From contig JASJZC010000005.1 in NCBI GenBank assembly GCA_037178855.1, positions 3,038,001-3,102,000 on the forward strand: a DNA stretch of 64,000 nucleotides, in the 5' to 3' direction. This DNA is from Oscheius sp. JU75 (taxonomy: Eukaryota; Nematoda; Chromadorea; Rhabditida; Rhabditidae). The translations under genes were made by a program, and so were the position numbers. The notes under the pieces are model-generated. The model searched no databases, was not told the DNA's origin, and was given only the letters and a program-made list of their open reading frames with translations. This document shows, piece after piece, positions 34,112 through 47,713 of the stretch; the first letter of the stretch is position 1; every line of letters starts with the position of its first letter.

Positions 34112-37100
34112 CTAGTTGATCTTCCAGAAACCGATTGTCTGATCACTGGAAGCGGTAAACAGCAGGTAGTCGTTGGTGCAGACACCGTTGATAGACTCTT
34201 GGTGTGCCTTTTGGACCTGAAGTTTGTGCTTAAGTTGGTCTTTTGAAAGGTTACCTCTTCAACGAGCTTCATCCTCCGACTAGATGTAACATCCCAGAAC
34301 TTGACCGTTCCTTCCTTACAAACCGACGTCAACAGAGGACGTCCCTGAGTTAGTCCGGTCAGGCACATTCCCTGAATGTAGCTGTTGTGCGCCTTTAACT
34401 CTAGATGGTCTCTCTTGTAGTCGGTCAACGAAAACTTCATAATGTTCTGAACGGGTTCAATGAACAAGAGAACACTTTTTCAAGTCACCATGTCTTTTCC
34501 AGCTGTGTAGAGTTGGCCGGCGAGAGCGACGGTGCAAGTGACATTGTCGTAGTGAGGAGGCGTGAATTCGACAGCCGGCTCATGGACTCCCTCTCCTAGA
34601 AAAGTCAATTTTCTTCCTTATCAGGATTGATCTTACCTCGCGGACTGACTTCGTAGGCTTTGACATAATGATCTCTGCTTCCAGTGAAGACGAAAGGTAC
34701 TTCATCTTCGTTGTTGGTTACAGAGAGACACGAGACTTCGGATCTGAATTCTTTTGGTCAGCCGCCTTTTGAACCACCCTACTTTGGACTATGAGCTGCT
34801 CCTCCGAGTCGCCCGAACGAAGCCCATCTGGAGATATCCCATATCCTCACGTCTCCAGCAAAGGTCGTGAACAGAAATCGTCCCAGACTGTCTACCTCGG
34901 CCGCATTGACCATCGTCTCCAAGAAGGGCATTGTGTTTTGTCTGGAGCCAACGGGTCCCCCGTCGCCTGAAATTATTGACCACATCTTTAGACTCTCCTT
35001 GGGGAGTCTCTAACTACTCGAAACAATGTCAATGGACTTTCTAACTGACCTTCGATGACTTGACCACTGGATTGGAGAACACGTATGCAGTTCTGTGTCC
35101 TCAGATCCCAGACGCGAACTTGGTACATAGACACTGTCAGGGCCAGCTGAGACTGAGGAACGAACTTGACAGCATGCACATTGTTCGGATGGACTCCCAG
35201 GGTCTTGATCTCTTGGCCAGTAGTGAGATCCCATAGCTTGGCTGTTCGGTCTGGAAAGAAACTGTTCCCTGTCGTATAAAGTTTAAACCTTTGGAACCAG
35301 ACAGTAAGAGGTCATTGGTAGCTGCAACTGAAGAAATACTCTTAGAGTGTCCGTCGAGAGTATGAGTTCGAGTAACGACTCGACTGGCTAGATTACTTTT
35401 AACCTGGACTATTCTGCCTTGTTTTCTGGAAATTGTTTCGATTAGTGGCTTGGTTGGTCAGGGAGGATAACCAAGTGAGTGTCTAATGATAAGTGGCTAC
35501 GATAGAGTTACTACAGCTGACCCATAAAGCAACATAACATCAAAACTGAGTAATAAGAGTTAGAGCCAACCGATTAATGAGTGAGCTTGGCGAAGCTTCT
35601 GCCGACCAGGCTGGCACCAATCGGGCAAAGACGGACTTTGGTGGTCGTTGCGGTTCTTCTGTCTCGGTCAACGAGGGCAGACGACCGGCTGATCGCATTC
35701 GTGTGAGGCTGAAATACACGAGACAGGACTAAATGAACGAGAAGAGCAGGCAGACCCATTGCGTGGAGGAGGCAGAGGTTGAGTTGGACGAGACGTCGAC
35801 GGACCAATTGTGGCACGAACACGAGTATTACGATGGAAAGGTGGATGAGTGGCGGATGAAGATGGAGGAAGGGGCACACTGAATGAGAATCGGCAAGTCA
35901 CACAAGCGGTTAACATGCGAAAGAGAGGCACAAGAAGAGAGCAACCACAACTCACAACTTCCTCCTATCCTTCTTTTCCTCCTCGTTCGGAATCTGATCT
36001 CCAATCGGCTTCTCCTGATCCGACATCGGGTACAGCAGTTCCTCCACATTCGATGTTCTTCTTCGAATCTTGTAGTGTCCATCAGACGATTCTACACTTT
36101 TCATTTGTTCCTACAATTAAATGTTTACCAGTGTTAGTGGGAGAAGGGTTCTCGTTCCGGAGAGATGGAGAACGATGTCTGTTCCGGAGTCCCTTCTCGA
36201 GGACATCTTCCAGATCGTTGGCTGAAATGGATGAGATGGTCGTTCAGCTGATGTCACTTCACGTGCTCATCGGACCCGTAAACAGCCTACTCTTTTTCTG
36301 CCCCTTAATCCCCTCTTCGTCTAAAAACGAATCGAGCACTCTCATCTCATTTGCCATTCTCTGTATAATTTCCGGGAGAGGCGTGGACGTGACAGCAGCC
36401 ACTGACAATGCCCCTCTCACTCACATAATTTATCTGATGGTGAGAGAGCAAAAGACAATTTGATTCGCCAGCCAGATATTTGTGGAGAGTCCTCCTCCAG
36501 TCAACAATCTTCCCATTCCCCGCCCCGAGTAATTAAAGCCTACCAAGGTCCTTGTCTTTTCCCTCGATGATCTCGCTCAGCAGCTGCTGGCTCATGAAAG
36601 ACTGCTGTTCCAATTGTTGAATTCGAGCCTCGAGTTCCTGAAAAAGACATTCATTCGTCGCGGCTCTGCGCTCTTCTGATAGATGTCCTCTGCCTCGTTC
36701 CTCATTCTAATTAATTGTGCCCAGGCTCCAAAATGTAGGAATCGAAATCTCGCAAACAGCAACACACACCCTCTACACGACAGGCGCGTCTCGTCCCTCT
36801 TTTAATAGCAGCCGCTTTTTTGCCCACTCCCATTTTATACCTCGTCTCGTCATGACTAAACAGAAATCAGCTGCTTCTGATCCGCTCTCTCTGGAAGCAT
36901 CTCCTACTCATAAACATCCCATTTCTGTCTCTTGTTTTCATTGTCTCCTCTTGTCCCCAGAGGAGTCTCTTACCATCTTGGTCGCTCTCAGATTGGCGGC
37001 CGAGACTCCGTGTTCCATGCATTGGGTATAGAGATGTTGTAGGAGGTACTTCGCCTCGACGACGTTCACAACTCCCTCCAACAAGCCGTCGATATTTGTC

Positions 37101-40100
37101 GTGTCCAATCCGTCCATCTCTTCCTGAAAGTCTTTAATTATTCTGGGAAGGGGATGCATGTCCAATCTCAAGCAATGGCTATTATGAAGGCGGTCCTTGG
37201 AGACGTCGAATTTGTCACAAATAGACGGCCAACTGAACTCCCTTAGCTCTCTTCCCCCCTAAACAAAGCTACTCGACCACACATCCAATTAAGCCATGTT
37301 TTCAGAGGAGAGACCCCCCCTCGTTGCCGAGGAGACACACTATAATTCCTCCTCGAAATGTTTACAGCTTCTACAAATCCCTTGCTTTTCCTGTAATATA
37401 CTGTATCCGTTCTATTCCTGGCTCAATTTCCCCCTCACTCACTCGTCGAACAATCCTCATCGGGCACTGCTCGCCTCTCTTAATCACGTATGGAGGAGAA
37501 GAAAGATCAAGGCCCTAATTGTTGTGGAAAAGAAAGAGCCGAGGGGCTGTTGACATGCCTCCCTCTCTCCCTCAACCCATGTGACGGACTCCCGATTGCT
37601 CCACACTCTCTATTCTAAGACTCATCCCATTCGCAGTGGGAAACTTCCTACCGAAATCGGATCCCTCCACTCTCTATGCCCCTGTTTCCCTCCTCCTTAG
37701 ACGATCATCTGACAACAACATGGGTAAAAAACAAAAGGGAGAGGGTCTCATAAATCGGCTTTTCACGCCCGAGCGCACTTGACTCGTTCGTGGAGAAGAT
37801 ACGCACGCAATTTACCGTTTTCGAGCAGAAGGAGCGCTGAATTATTCAGTGTTGTTTCCGTTCGCCTCTCTGGAAGTAAACAATCGATCCCAAGATTAGC
37901 CCTTCTCCAAATTCCAATCTTCCAAAAGGAACCCCATTTATAGCTGAGACAAAAAAGGGCCTCTTTCCAGTCCACTTGGTTTCCTTCTCGGAGAAGTGAA
38001 TCAGTCCATTGTTACAGCATGAAACATATTCTTGATGTGCTTGTGTGTGTGTGGCCGAGAGGCTCTACACTCACACACATCTGTGCTGTAATCAGCTCCT
38101 ACAGCTGTTCGATCCTCTTCTTTTTATCGCCTTCCCGACCTTCGTCTTTTCCGCGCAGAGGAAATTGTCTCTACCGATATAGAAGCTATCACAAGAGTGA
38201 CTAATTGCAGGAAGAAGCCCCAAATAGCCCGTCATTAGCAGAGTATTCTCGCAGTGAACAATGGCAGAACCACAGCGAGCTGGCAGCATCGGGACCGACA
38301 GAAAAAGGTCGAGTGTAGTGAAGGTGATTGACTCCCCTCTCTCAAGAGTTATCCCTTTTCAGACAAACTTCATGGGCGAGAAAACGGGTATGAAGCACAT
38401 TCTGACGGCTCCGTCCCAGAGTCATTCTCGAAAGACTCCAGGAGGACAGGTATTTTCCCGTCCCGCATCCTTCTAAAAAGACTCTCAGGTGTTTCTCTGT
38501 GTGATGGGATCAGTCATCAGTCTGGCTATATGTTGTTGGATCGCCCTGTTGAGCAAAGAGGCCGGCTGGCGGAAGGTCGTTTTTGCCGGAGGAGCAGCTG
38601 CCTGTTCCATAATGTTCGGGTTTCTGGCCATTATGACCGCCAAACGCGCCAAAAAGTCAGTCTCACGGCCGCCATAAACAGAAAATATTCTTTCTAGTCC
38701 TCAAGAACCCGAACCTCTACCCGACCTCTCTCAACGTCGGTCAACCATTGGAGCTCGGGTAAGTAAGCGTTCGATTGCCGCCGCTGGAATCAACGGATCG
38801 GACGACAGCCCTTCCCAAGTCCTGGTCATGGACGGCAAATCACGTCCGTCTCTCACAGTTGCTTGACTTTTCCTCTTTTTATTTTCACTTGTAATACCCC
38901 TGTTTTCTCACTCTTGTTTCGATTCCATATCGCTTCCTGTTCTGTACATTAAGTCGTAGCCCAATAAAACCGACCTTGTTCTCATCCACAGCCACAATTT
39001 GTCCCTGAACGTCCGTGATCTGTTCCTGTATGTACGTCTTCTTCTGGTTGCAGTTGTCAATCTGCTCGGTTAGATCGTCTCGTTCCAGGACTTCCGTAGT
39101 TGAGACGAATTTGGCTTCGAGCGAGGCAATCTCGTCGGTCAGACGATGTCTCTCTTCGACCAGACGATTCAGCTCATCTTCCATCTTGTTCGTCGTCTGT
39201 TTCCGACTGATCATTGCGGCCAACTATAAATTCCTGTCAGCTCATACATACTGGAACGAACGGACCTTTTTCTCAATTATTCCCCATTTCAACTTGGCCA
39301 ATTTGGGCGAGAATTGGACTTGAGGAGGCGGCTGATTCTTGTTCACCGCGGCTGTTCTTCCAACGACAATTCTCGAGGTGACTGGTGTCTTGGCCTGCCG
39401 GTTCATCTGAATCTCCTATTAGTTTTGGTCCCTATTCAACCAACCCTTTCCTGATTTTTCTGCTGTTGACGTAGTCGTTGGATCTCCTCGTTGGTTCTCT
39501 TGATGAACTGTTCTCTCTGTCGATCTTTGTTCTCCAACTGACGAATCTTGTTGTCCTTCTGTCTCGAGTCCTTGTCCAAAGTGGCTAGTTTCTTCGCATT
39601 AGCCATAGCCTGCTGTTGTCCCCGTTTGACCTCCTCCTTCAACTTCTTCACCAAATCCACTTTGTTCCTCTTCAGATCCGTCAGCTCTCCTTGGAATCTC
39701 GCAAGCTGTTCGCGATCCTTCTGCTGCCTGACTTGCATCATCTTGTGTTCTTTCTCCACAGACTGCAGCTTGCGGAATTCGGATCTCATATCAGCTAGTT
39801 TCCTTTCGTATTCTTCTCGAATCCTTTTAGCCTGTTCCTGACTGGCCTTGTCTTCCTTCTTGCCCAATTTCTCGGCCAAAATCCGATCTCTTTCAGCCTC
39901 AGTCTGTTGAATTCTCAACGAGAGCTCCGTCAGTTTCCTCTCGTAAGTCAGCCGGACTTCTTGTAGTCGTCTCTCGGATCTCTCCAACTCGTTGATCAGT
40001 CTCTCCTTGATGTTGATCTCAGTTTGTAGATCGTTCAGATCGTCTCGGAGAGCCGCAGCCTCCTTTGTTTCTCCCAGAGAATCCACCTCGTCTTCGTCTT

Positions 40101-42431
40101 CTTCGTCGAGATCAATGTCGTCTGTATCGTTGCTCGTTCCATCGTCTCCATCGTCAGTAGTCGATACGTAATCCGAAGTCGGTATATCCGAAGCCGTGCT
40201 TCTCTTCATCTTCTCAATGTCAGCCTTTGCCTCCTCGATCAGTTGTTTCTGATTGAAAGAGAAGGGAGAAAAGGGTGAACTGTCAGCTCCCAGAGCAGTC
40301 GCCGAGATCGACACACCGTTCGCCAGAGCCGTCGCCTTCCACTTTTGCATCTGGAACAGACTTTATTTGTGACAAGACGAGCTGTCACCTCTTTTCTGAG
40401 CTGGTCAGAAGTGGCCTGAGACTCGTAGAGAGATGATCGAAGCGTCTCGACTTCTTCGATGTACTTTCTCATCAGTTCCTGTACAGCATTTTCTCCTCCT
40501 TCCGTCGAAATAGTAGACAATCCATCTGCCTTAGCCAACAACTCTACGTTTCGGTTCCTCAGAATCTCATTGGTCTCTTGGAGTGTTTTCACCCTGGATC
40601 GTAGTCGATTGACCTCTTCCTAAAGTTCCACTTCCTCTTGAAAATAAACGGAAAGAACGAACCGTGAGGAGGACATTCTCATGATACTGGTCACTGACGA
40701 TCTCGGATCCATCGGCCGTCACCGTTTTTCTTCCCTGTTTGTACTCAAGCAGTTCCATTTCCAGACTGGCAATCCGCGAACGCAGCTCTCCGATCACTTT
40801 GGACGACTTGTCCTGGTTGGCGACAACCTTGTTCTTGATATTCTTGGCACGATTCGCGTACTTCATCGTGTTGAGAGTCTCGACGAAATCGCAGTCACTC
40901 GGGGAAATGCAGGCAATCATCAAGGTTCGACTGTTGCCACCGAGCGAATCTTGGAGTAGTCGGGTCAGTTTCGAGTCGCGGTACGGCACATGTGAAACCT
41001 TTCCACTCGCTCCTCCCAACGCACTTATCACATTTCCCAGAGCCAACTGGAAAGAGTTTTAAGTTTCTTCCAAAAAGACAGACTCACCAATCCACTGTTG
41101 ATACTGATGCCTTCTTTTGCTCGATCTCCCGTGGCCCCCGTCCTTTTGAGTCTCTCCGACCCGGCCAAATCCACGAAATGGAACTTGGCTGACAGACTCT
41201 CCACCTCCGTCTCTCCCTTAACATCTCCTTATTTTAGCAAATCCCGGAACTCACAGTCGGTTCTCCTTCCAGTTGAGCAATAGGAACGACTCTTTGTTGT
41301 TTGACCACCAGACTGAAGATGGCATGCGATCTGGACGACTGGTCGTTCATGCTTGTCGCAGCCACTGTCCTGTTCAGCGAGCCATTTTTCAGAATTTCAA
41401 GGGTCTAAATATCCTCAGCAAATGTTAAGAAGGGTCTTACTGTGTGCAGATCAGCGACAGCCCTGTTAGTGACTCCATGAAGGTAGATCTCTCCACGCGA
41501 ATCCTCATGGATTCGAATATTGGCACTACTGTATCTGTCATCTGACAGCAGATCTATCACTTCCTCGTTGTACAACTGAATACCTTTTCTCTACCAATTA
41601 GTTGAAAATAATAAACCTCGACAAACTGAACTCCGACTTCAAAGATGGGCTCTGTCAGCTCGTTCTCGGCAGCCTTTGTCTTACATTCGACAATTTGTCG
41701 AAAGACATGAGAAATGGCCCTGGGAATGACTCCGATCGATCCCTCGTCCAAGGCATGACTGTCAAAGGCTGTCCCCATCGTAAACGTTTTGCCGGATCCC
41801 GTCTGAGATTAGTTGTCTGATCTGGACTCGGAAAGGATTACCTGTCCGTAGGCGAGAACGGTCGCATTGAAACCGTCGAAAAGGCCATTGACTAACTTGT
41901 CGATGCAGTTGTCATAGATGGTTTCTTGACGAGTGGCTGTGTCGTAGACGAAGTCATAGGTAAATGACTTGTCCGCTCCAATGGTAACCTTTGAAGAATG
42001 CCATTGGTCAAAATGAGTCAAAGTCAAACCTGTGGTTCATTCGGGGTGACTACAGTACAGACACGACTGCCTTCTAGCTTCTCTCTGGTATTTTGTGGAC
42101 GGATCCTTAATTGGTCTTTTCTATTGAATACTCTCTTCCACTCACCTGAGAGCAACCTGGACAGTTGAGGCATCTCCCCGACCATTCTCCATTCCCTGAT
42201 GTGATCACACCTTGATTAGCGCATAAAATGGTCTGAAATATCCTCTTTAGTCTGCCAGATTAAAGCAAAATTTATTAAACAAAAGGGAAATCGAGAAAGA
42301 ACTTGGACCGGTGCGCGACCTTGGCTCGCATCGACCAGATTCGCGATGGGACCTGCCATAATTGGCTCCGCTGGATTATTCATCAGACCCGACCGACAGC
42401 TGTCCGACTTGGTTATACCTTTTCCTATCAT
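34112..42431 (-). CDS. KIF21: Kinesin-4 family motor KIF21
   Basis: KIF21 kinesins are plus-end motors that restrain microtubule growth, important in neurons. The motor occupies exons from about 42360 to 40800. Visible are VAVRIRPQ, the P-loop [14 protein letters not shown], switch [16 protein letters not shown], switch [18 protein letters not shown], and [20 protein letters not shown]. Long coiled coils follow, with an acidic [17 protein letters not shown] insert near 40100, down to about 38960. Then come the [17 protein letters not shown] helix near 37050, a linker, and a C-terminal WD40 propeller (35430-34112), for example [19 protein letters not shown] and [14 protein letters not shown]. 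The last repeat ends FWKIN. Three in-frame start codons are possible (42431, 42383, 42359). An intron of about 1.7 kb, roughly 37200-38960, hosts an opposite-strand gene. Linker exons at 35900-36650 were placed by short conserved stretches. Confidence 0.93.
38261..38866 (+). CDS. Small two-pass membrane protein nested in a KIF21 intron
   Basis: Four exons with 39-43-base introns encode about 150 residues. The N-terminus is basic ([20 protein letters not shown]), followed by [20 protein letters not shown]. Two hydrophobic helices come next ([20 protein letters not shown] and [20 protein letters not shown]), then a cytosolic tail with [17 protein letters not shown] and a C-terminus SRPSLTVA. 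The stop TGA is at 38864. Both termini look cytosolic. I do not recognise the family. The gene lies wholly inside the large KIF21 intron on the opposite strand, so the two transcripts would overlap only as pre-mRNA. Confidence 0.75.
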
Positions 42432-42899
42432 TTTTCAAAGATTAGTAACTCTTGAAGCTAGAATAGTCAAGTTTCAAAAGGGCAACTTTGGAGAAAGAGG
42501 TTATGGACAGCTAAATTTGGGAGCGAGTTGGCAAAGGGCTGTTTGGACAGTAGATGAAAAGCTGCGGGGGTCGGGGCGTGTGGTGGCAAAAAGTCATTTG
42601 AAAGAACGGTCCAGCGCGCCTGATAGCGGCCAGTATCAAAGCTTTGGGTTCGTGTGAATAAACGCCGCCGAATTTTTAAGTAGGCTTCGTTCGGGTCTCC
42701 CCCGCGCAAAGATAAATATATGCAACCGGATGGCTGATAGAGAAAAGGCCGTTCCATTCAGAGAGGAAAATCGATCACTAGAGGCAAATCCAAGGTCTTG
42801 CAGATTGCGAAAGAATGCAAGCACAACTTTCACCGAGTTCATTCACAGTACAAATAAAACGGAAAGAGTACAACCAGGCTAGTAAAATATCACTGTGGG
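42432..42899. other. Gap between TTF2 3' end and KIF21 5' end
   Basis: Both flanking genes are on the minus strand, with TTF2 upstream. The 468 bases would hold the TTF2 3' UTR and the KIF21 promoter or trans-splice region. Open frames here have no domains. Confidence 0.45.
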
Positions 42900-45800
42900 T
42901 TAACTGTTAACTACTTTGTTGTGCTGAGCTTGAGCAGCTCCCTTCTTTTTGTTGTCCTCGAGCTCGAACAGATAGCGCATATCCTGCATAGAAAGCTTCA
43001 TCATCTTCTTCGAGGCGGCACCGTCCAAAACCGTGGCTGCGAGCTCCATTTTCTTTTCCTGAAGAGCAACCACTCTCTGCTCGATGGTACCCGTAGCAAT
43101 TAGTCTGAAATAGAAAATAAAATGAGAGATGAGAGCAAGATACCTGTGAATGTAGACAGTTTTTTTCTGGCCCATTCGATAGATGCGGTCGCAGGCCTGA
43201 GCCTATAAAACCATTGTATTGAAAAAGCAGCACAAGTTAACCTCGAGAGCGGGGTTCCAGTGAAGATCCACCATAATGAGATGATTTCCTCCGACCAAAT
43301 TCAGTCCGACTCCTCCAGCTGTGAGAGAAAGAAGCATGATACTGGGTCCGCCCGTGGTTTTGTTGAAGGCATCGACTCTTTCTTGTCTCATGGCCGGGAG
43401 AACTTTTCCAGATATTACAGTGTAGGGAGCTCTTCGGTTTTTCAAGTGATGTTCCACAATCTCAAGGAGAGAAGTCCATTGCGAGACGACAACACTGAAA
43501 CCGTCTTCTTCGTACTTGAATAGAAAAGAACATTACATTTTATCTCCCAGCTCAAGAACGTCCTCGATAATCTCCAAAGTCTTCTTCAGTTTGCAAGAAA
43601 GATAGTCCCGCTCGAAGATCTGTGCAGTATTGTTTGTAGCATCTGTCTCATCGCCATTCTCGTCCAGAGTGAGCTCGGCCATCGTTCTCTCGAGGAAGGC
43701 ATCTGCATCAGCATCTTCGCCGCCCAAATGCTCGAATGCGTCCATCTCTACAGCCTAAAATCTGGTTTTTTAGATGAATGTGAAAATAGGTACCTCTTTG
43801 GTCAAGTGCATATGAACGCATGCCTGTCGGAGACGAAGAAGTAGAATGAAAATCTCAGACATAGCTTGAAATTTATCGTTTCCATCCACAGATCCCACTG
43901 AATTATGACTAGTTTCTTTTGCAAATAAAACTACTCACCGCGTCTGAAAGGATTGATAGCCTTGTCGTCTGCCTGTTTCTTCTGTCTTCTACGAACTCCA
44001 TACAGTTTCTCGTATTCCGCCATATCGGCATCATTGAGCATTTTTTGGACCTGTACGACGATTTGTACGGAGAATTCAAACAAGCTTACCTTCTGCTTGG
44101 ATGCGGTGAACATAACGTCGTAGACCGCACCCTCGACTCCTTCCAGGACAAGATCGTGACGCTTGTAGACTTTCGGCTGCAGATCAACCAGTGGCTTATT
44201 TGTGAGCGAGCAAGTTTGAGCTTTAGTTCTTCGAAGAAGGAGGCTTTTCGTCAAGAGATTTAAGCGATCGGCACTCTTGTCTGTAAGAAACTATATAGAA
44301 CAGTGCGAGTATATAGTACCAGTGGAACACATGATGTATTCTTTCCAATGAGTGTCATCGTCGAATGGAGAGACGCGCATGAATCGAACCAGGCTGAACA
44401 AGTCCCACAAGTTGTTATGGATTGGGGTTCCAGTCAAGCACCAGTGGTTTCGAGCGCTCAATCGAGCGGCAGCCTTGGAAGCTCCAGTGGTCCTGTTTTT
44501 GATCTGATGAGCCTCGTCCAAGATGATTCGTTCGAACGCAACTTTTGCCAGAACACTGTCCGAGTTTATTCCGCGTTTCTTGTTTCTCTTCGTAGCAGAG
44601 ACACCAGCTTGATCACCCCAGTCGTCGTTCTCGTCTTCACTATTGTCACTCGGATCTTCTTCCTGAAAGACTTATTGAACAAGTACAAGGCTCACAAACG
44701 TAGTTTTGAGTGGTGATCTTTTCAGTCAATTCAGTGGCGAGGAGCTGGTAGGTAGTGATTACCACGTCGTAGCGGGCAAGTCGTTTCGGATCATTAATAC
44801 GTCTGTTCTTGGGTCCGTGGAAGACGTGAACAGAAAGACGATCAGTTTTGACACGATTTTCGATTTCAGCTTCCCACTGGAAGATGACCGAGGCAGGCGC
44901 GACAACAAGAGTGGTGTGCGAAGGAACGAGTCTGTAAACTTAGGATGTTCCACGACGAAATCAAGAACTGACCCCATCTTCTTGACCATCTCACGACGTT
45001 TTTTGTCATCTCCGTCTGTTCCTTCTTCTTTCCGTTTCATGAGCTCGTTTTTTTGGTGAAGTATCAGGGAGATGGCAGAGAGAGTTTTGCCAAGACCCAT
45101 ATCGTCAGCTAAAGGTGTGAATGGGATCATGGCACATGAAAAAGTTACCCAGAATTCCACCAGGAGCCGTCTGATCCTCTCTCCAAACCATCCAAGCGAG
45201 GCCTCGTTTCTGGTGATGCATTAGATCAATCTTCAAGCCTTTAGGCGTTTCGAGAAGAGTCGTGTCATCTGGCATATTTTGGAGAGCTCTAAAATGCTCA
45301 ACGTCAGCGAAAGAAATAAAAACGAGCTGACGTGTGCATCCCCTTGAGCAGTTTTTCAGTGGCACTTTGAATAAGGCCCATACGATTGTCGGTCATCTTA
45401 CCACCGAAGAGTCTTTTCTTGTCGTCTAAACTACTATTTGCCAAAGCAAAAAAGTTCACTCACGTGCCAGGAGACGGCTTTCATAGCTAGGATCGAACTT
45501 GGGAGGTGCAATCACAATGGGACGTCTTTGATGATGAATGTCTACCGCGGCGGGTGTACCATCTCTAGCATCAGCTGCTTTCTCACAGCCGTCCTCCACC
45601 GGAGCCATATTCTGCTTGATTTTGATGACTTCCTCGAGCTCTGAGAGCAACTTGTGCAGCTTCTGTCCGCCGTCAGGGAGATTCAGATTGTTCTTGTTCT
45701 TGATCATTGCCTATAAAACACTGAAATGAAGAACGAACGGCTACCTACCTCGATTCGACACTTTTTGGCTTCGAGATCGTCAATACTCTCAGCAGCATAT

Positions 45801-46991
45801 TTGGCCAAGTGATCGGGCAACTGAGCAGAGTTAAACTAATAAACGGGTCGAAAACTTACATCTCTGGGAGCGTTTTCCTTATCGCCATCAGTACTATTCG
45901 ACTTATCCTTTTTCTCGTCATCGCTACTTATAACCACAACGGATGTAGCGGCTGGCTCAGCTTCTTCATCCGAATCGGGAATCACGAGGCTCTCGTCGCT
46001 CGAAACAGCGACAACGCTATTCTCATCTCCGGAAAACACGCTTCCTCCATCAGACCCATCAGAGCTCATCCTTAATGTCCGAATACAGCGCACAAGTGAC
46101 GGCTTACTCGTCTTCGGAGGCGATTTTCTGCACGCTATCTTCTTCGTCGTCCGATTTTCCTCGAGGATCAGTGTTAACACTGAACGAGAAGGCATTTAGG
46201 GTGATGACAGTATCCAACCTCATCGGGCTCTGAGCCTCACTCATATAGGAATTGTCCTCTTTAGAAATAGGACTGAGGGAAGCCGTCATTAGCTGTGGGG
46301 ATGTTCGCTCATCTTCCTTTTTCGATCTGCCTTTCATCATGTTCTTCTTCAACACGCGTTCACGCAGTTTCTGCTTAGAAGGCGTATCCTTCTTTGCTTG
46401 CAGTTTCGAAGTGATAGGAGTCAGAGGTTCATCTGAAAGAAACCATAAAGCAACATGAAATAGCGACACTACCATATGAACGGAAACTACGGCTCCTGTC
46501 ATGATCACTGTAGTCATCGGAACAAGCAGAAGGGTTCTGAAACAGTCAAGATTATTAGAAGATAATGTCATTTACATCGAGGGTATATGTCGAGTTCCGA
46601 GGTGTTGAGGAGATAATCGATCCTTTCGAAGTATTCGATCCATTCTAAATCGCTACGTGGTATATACTTCAAAGGCCAAACCTCTGAAAAAAACGAGTTG
46701 GAATTACTAGACTCCTCATCCAGATTGGACGAGTTTTCCAGAGATTCCGAAGTCAAGTTGGATACTGGCGTACGCCGTACGGCAAACGTCTTCTGAAAAA
46801 ATGAAGATTATGCAATATCGAAGCGGCTTGTGTCATGCTTGTTGGGTTCCTCCGCGAAGGGTTTACGCGGTCAGCTGGAGCAGCATGTGCTAATTGTACA
46901 GAGAAAAATTACTAACCCGTCGGTCTTGCACCTCCGGGGTAGAAGAGTCATCGTCGCTTGAGATAAGAATCTTTCTGCGTCCGTAACTCAT
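42900..46991 (-). CDS. TTF2: SNF2-family transcription termination factor 2 (TTF2, Lodestar)
   Basis: TTF2 is an ATP-driven translocase that releases RNA polymerases I and II from DNA, notably at mitosis. The N-terminal third is acidic and Ser-rich ([16 protein letters not shown] and similar), low in conservation. The ATPase core follows. Motif I is [20 protein letters not shown], motif Ia [15 protein letters not shown] and motif [12 protein letters not shown] (DEAH). [20 protein letters not shown] comes next, and then the SNF2 helicase C part: [40 protein letters not shown] and [15 protein letters not shown]. The DDMGLGKT form and the long insertion between lobes are typical of TTF2/Rad16-type members. 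Start ATG 46991 ([17 protein letters not shown]), stop TAA 42900. It diverges from ELP1. Confidence 0.92.
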
Positions 46992-47713
46992 CTAAATCGA
47001 ATACTATTAAAGAATATTGTATTTCGAAGAGAAGAAAACATGGACAGATACAAAATGAGAAGGAAAGTGGAAAAGCAAAGTTTGAAAGTCGACTATTCCC
47101 GCTCGTTTCAGTTGAAAGCTTGAGGAGGGGGGCACAGGGCACATTTGTCAACGCATTTGTGTTTCACGAACCCCTTTTGGTGATTTTGTAGAAGTTCACT
47201 TAGAAATGCTCTTACATATTCCATATCTTTTTGTGTAAATCTAAAAAAAACGGCCTGAAACGCATAAAATTGCGGAAACACGAATCCGTGCTATAAAATC
47301 GGAATTACAACCAAGGAAAAAGACGCCACAAAACAAAACAAAGCTAGAAGTTTTTCTAACTAAAAAGGATTGCGGTATCCTGCCTGTGTATTTAATGCTG
47401 GGTCTCGTCACGTCAATAAACGTTTTTAGTACGGAATAGTTTTATTTCTCGTCCTCCACTAATTTCCAGGTATTTTTGGCCTGAAGTACGTATGTCCAGT
47501 ATATAGTGCGCTTTCCCTCTCCTTCAAGCAAACATACATATTTACGGAGTGAGTCCAAATGTGACGCATATGGGTCTACCTTCAAGAGCGCTTCCATAGA
47601 CGCCATTACCAGACTGGGTTATTCAAGTCTTTATTTGCACATTTCTTTTTCTGTTACTTTCTCTGGCTTTCCTTGCATGCTGAAAGATTATGATAACATG
47701 ATCAACTTTCCAG
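46992..47713. promoter_or_regulatory. Shared upstream region of TTF2 (minus) and ELP1 (plus)
   Basis: This 722-base interval between divergent starts ends with CAACTTTCCAG immediately before the ELP1 ATG. A TATAAAA-like string occurs near 47291. Open frames are short and featureless. Confidence 0.4.

Noticed and set aside
35849-36463. Plus-strand 204-codon open frame
   Set aside because: It runs antisense to KIF21 linker exons (for example [20 protein letters not shown] on the minus strand) and has no recognisable domain.
39548-39841. Plus-strand Ser/Cys-rich frame
   Set aside because: It is the shadow of the KIF21 coiled-coil exons; codon bias of Lys/Glu repeats opens the opposite strand.
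45836-46571. Acidic Ser-rich frames that could be a separate gene
   Set aside because: They join in phase to the TTF2 ATPase exons and fit its acidic N-terminal region.
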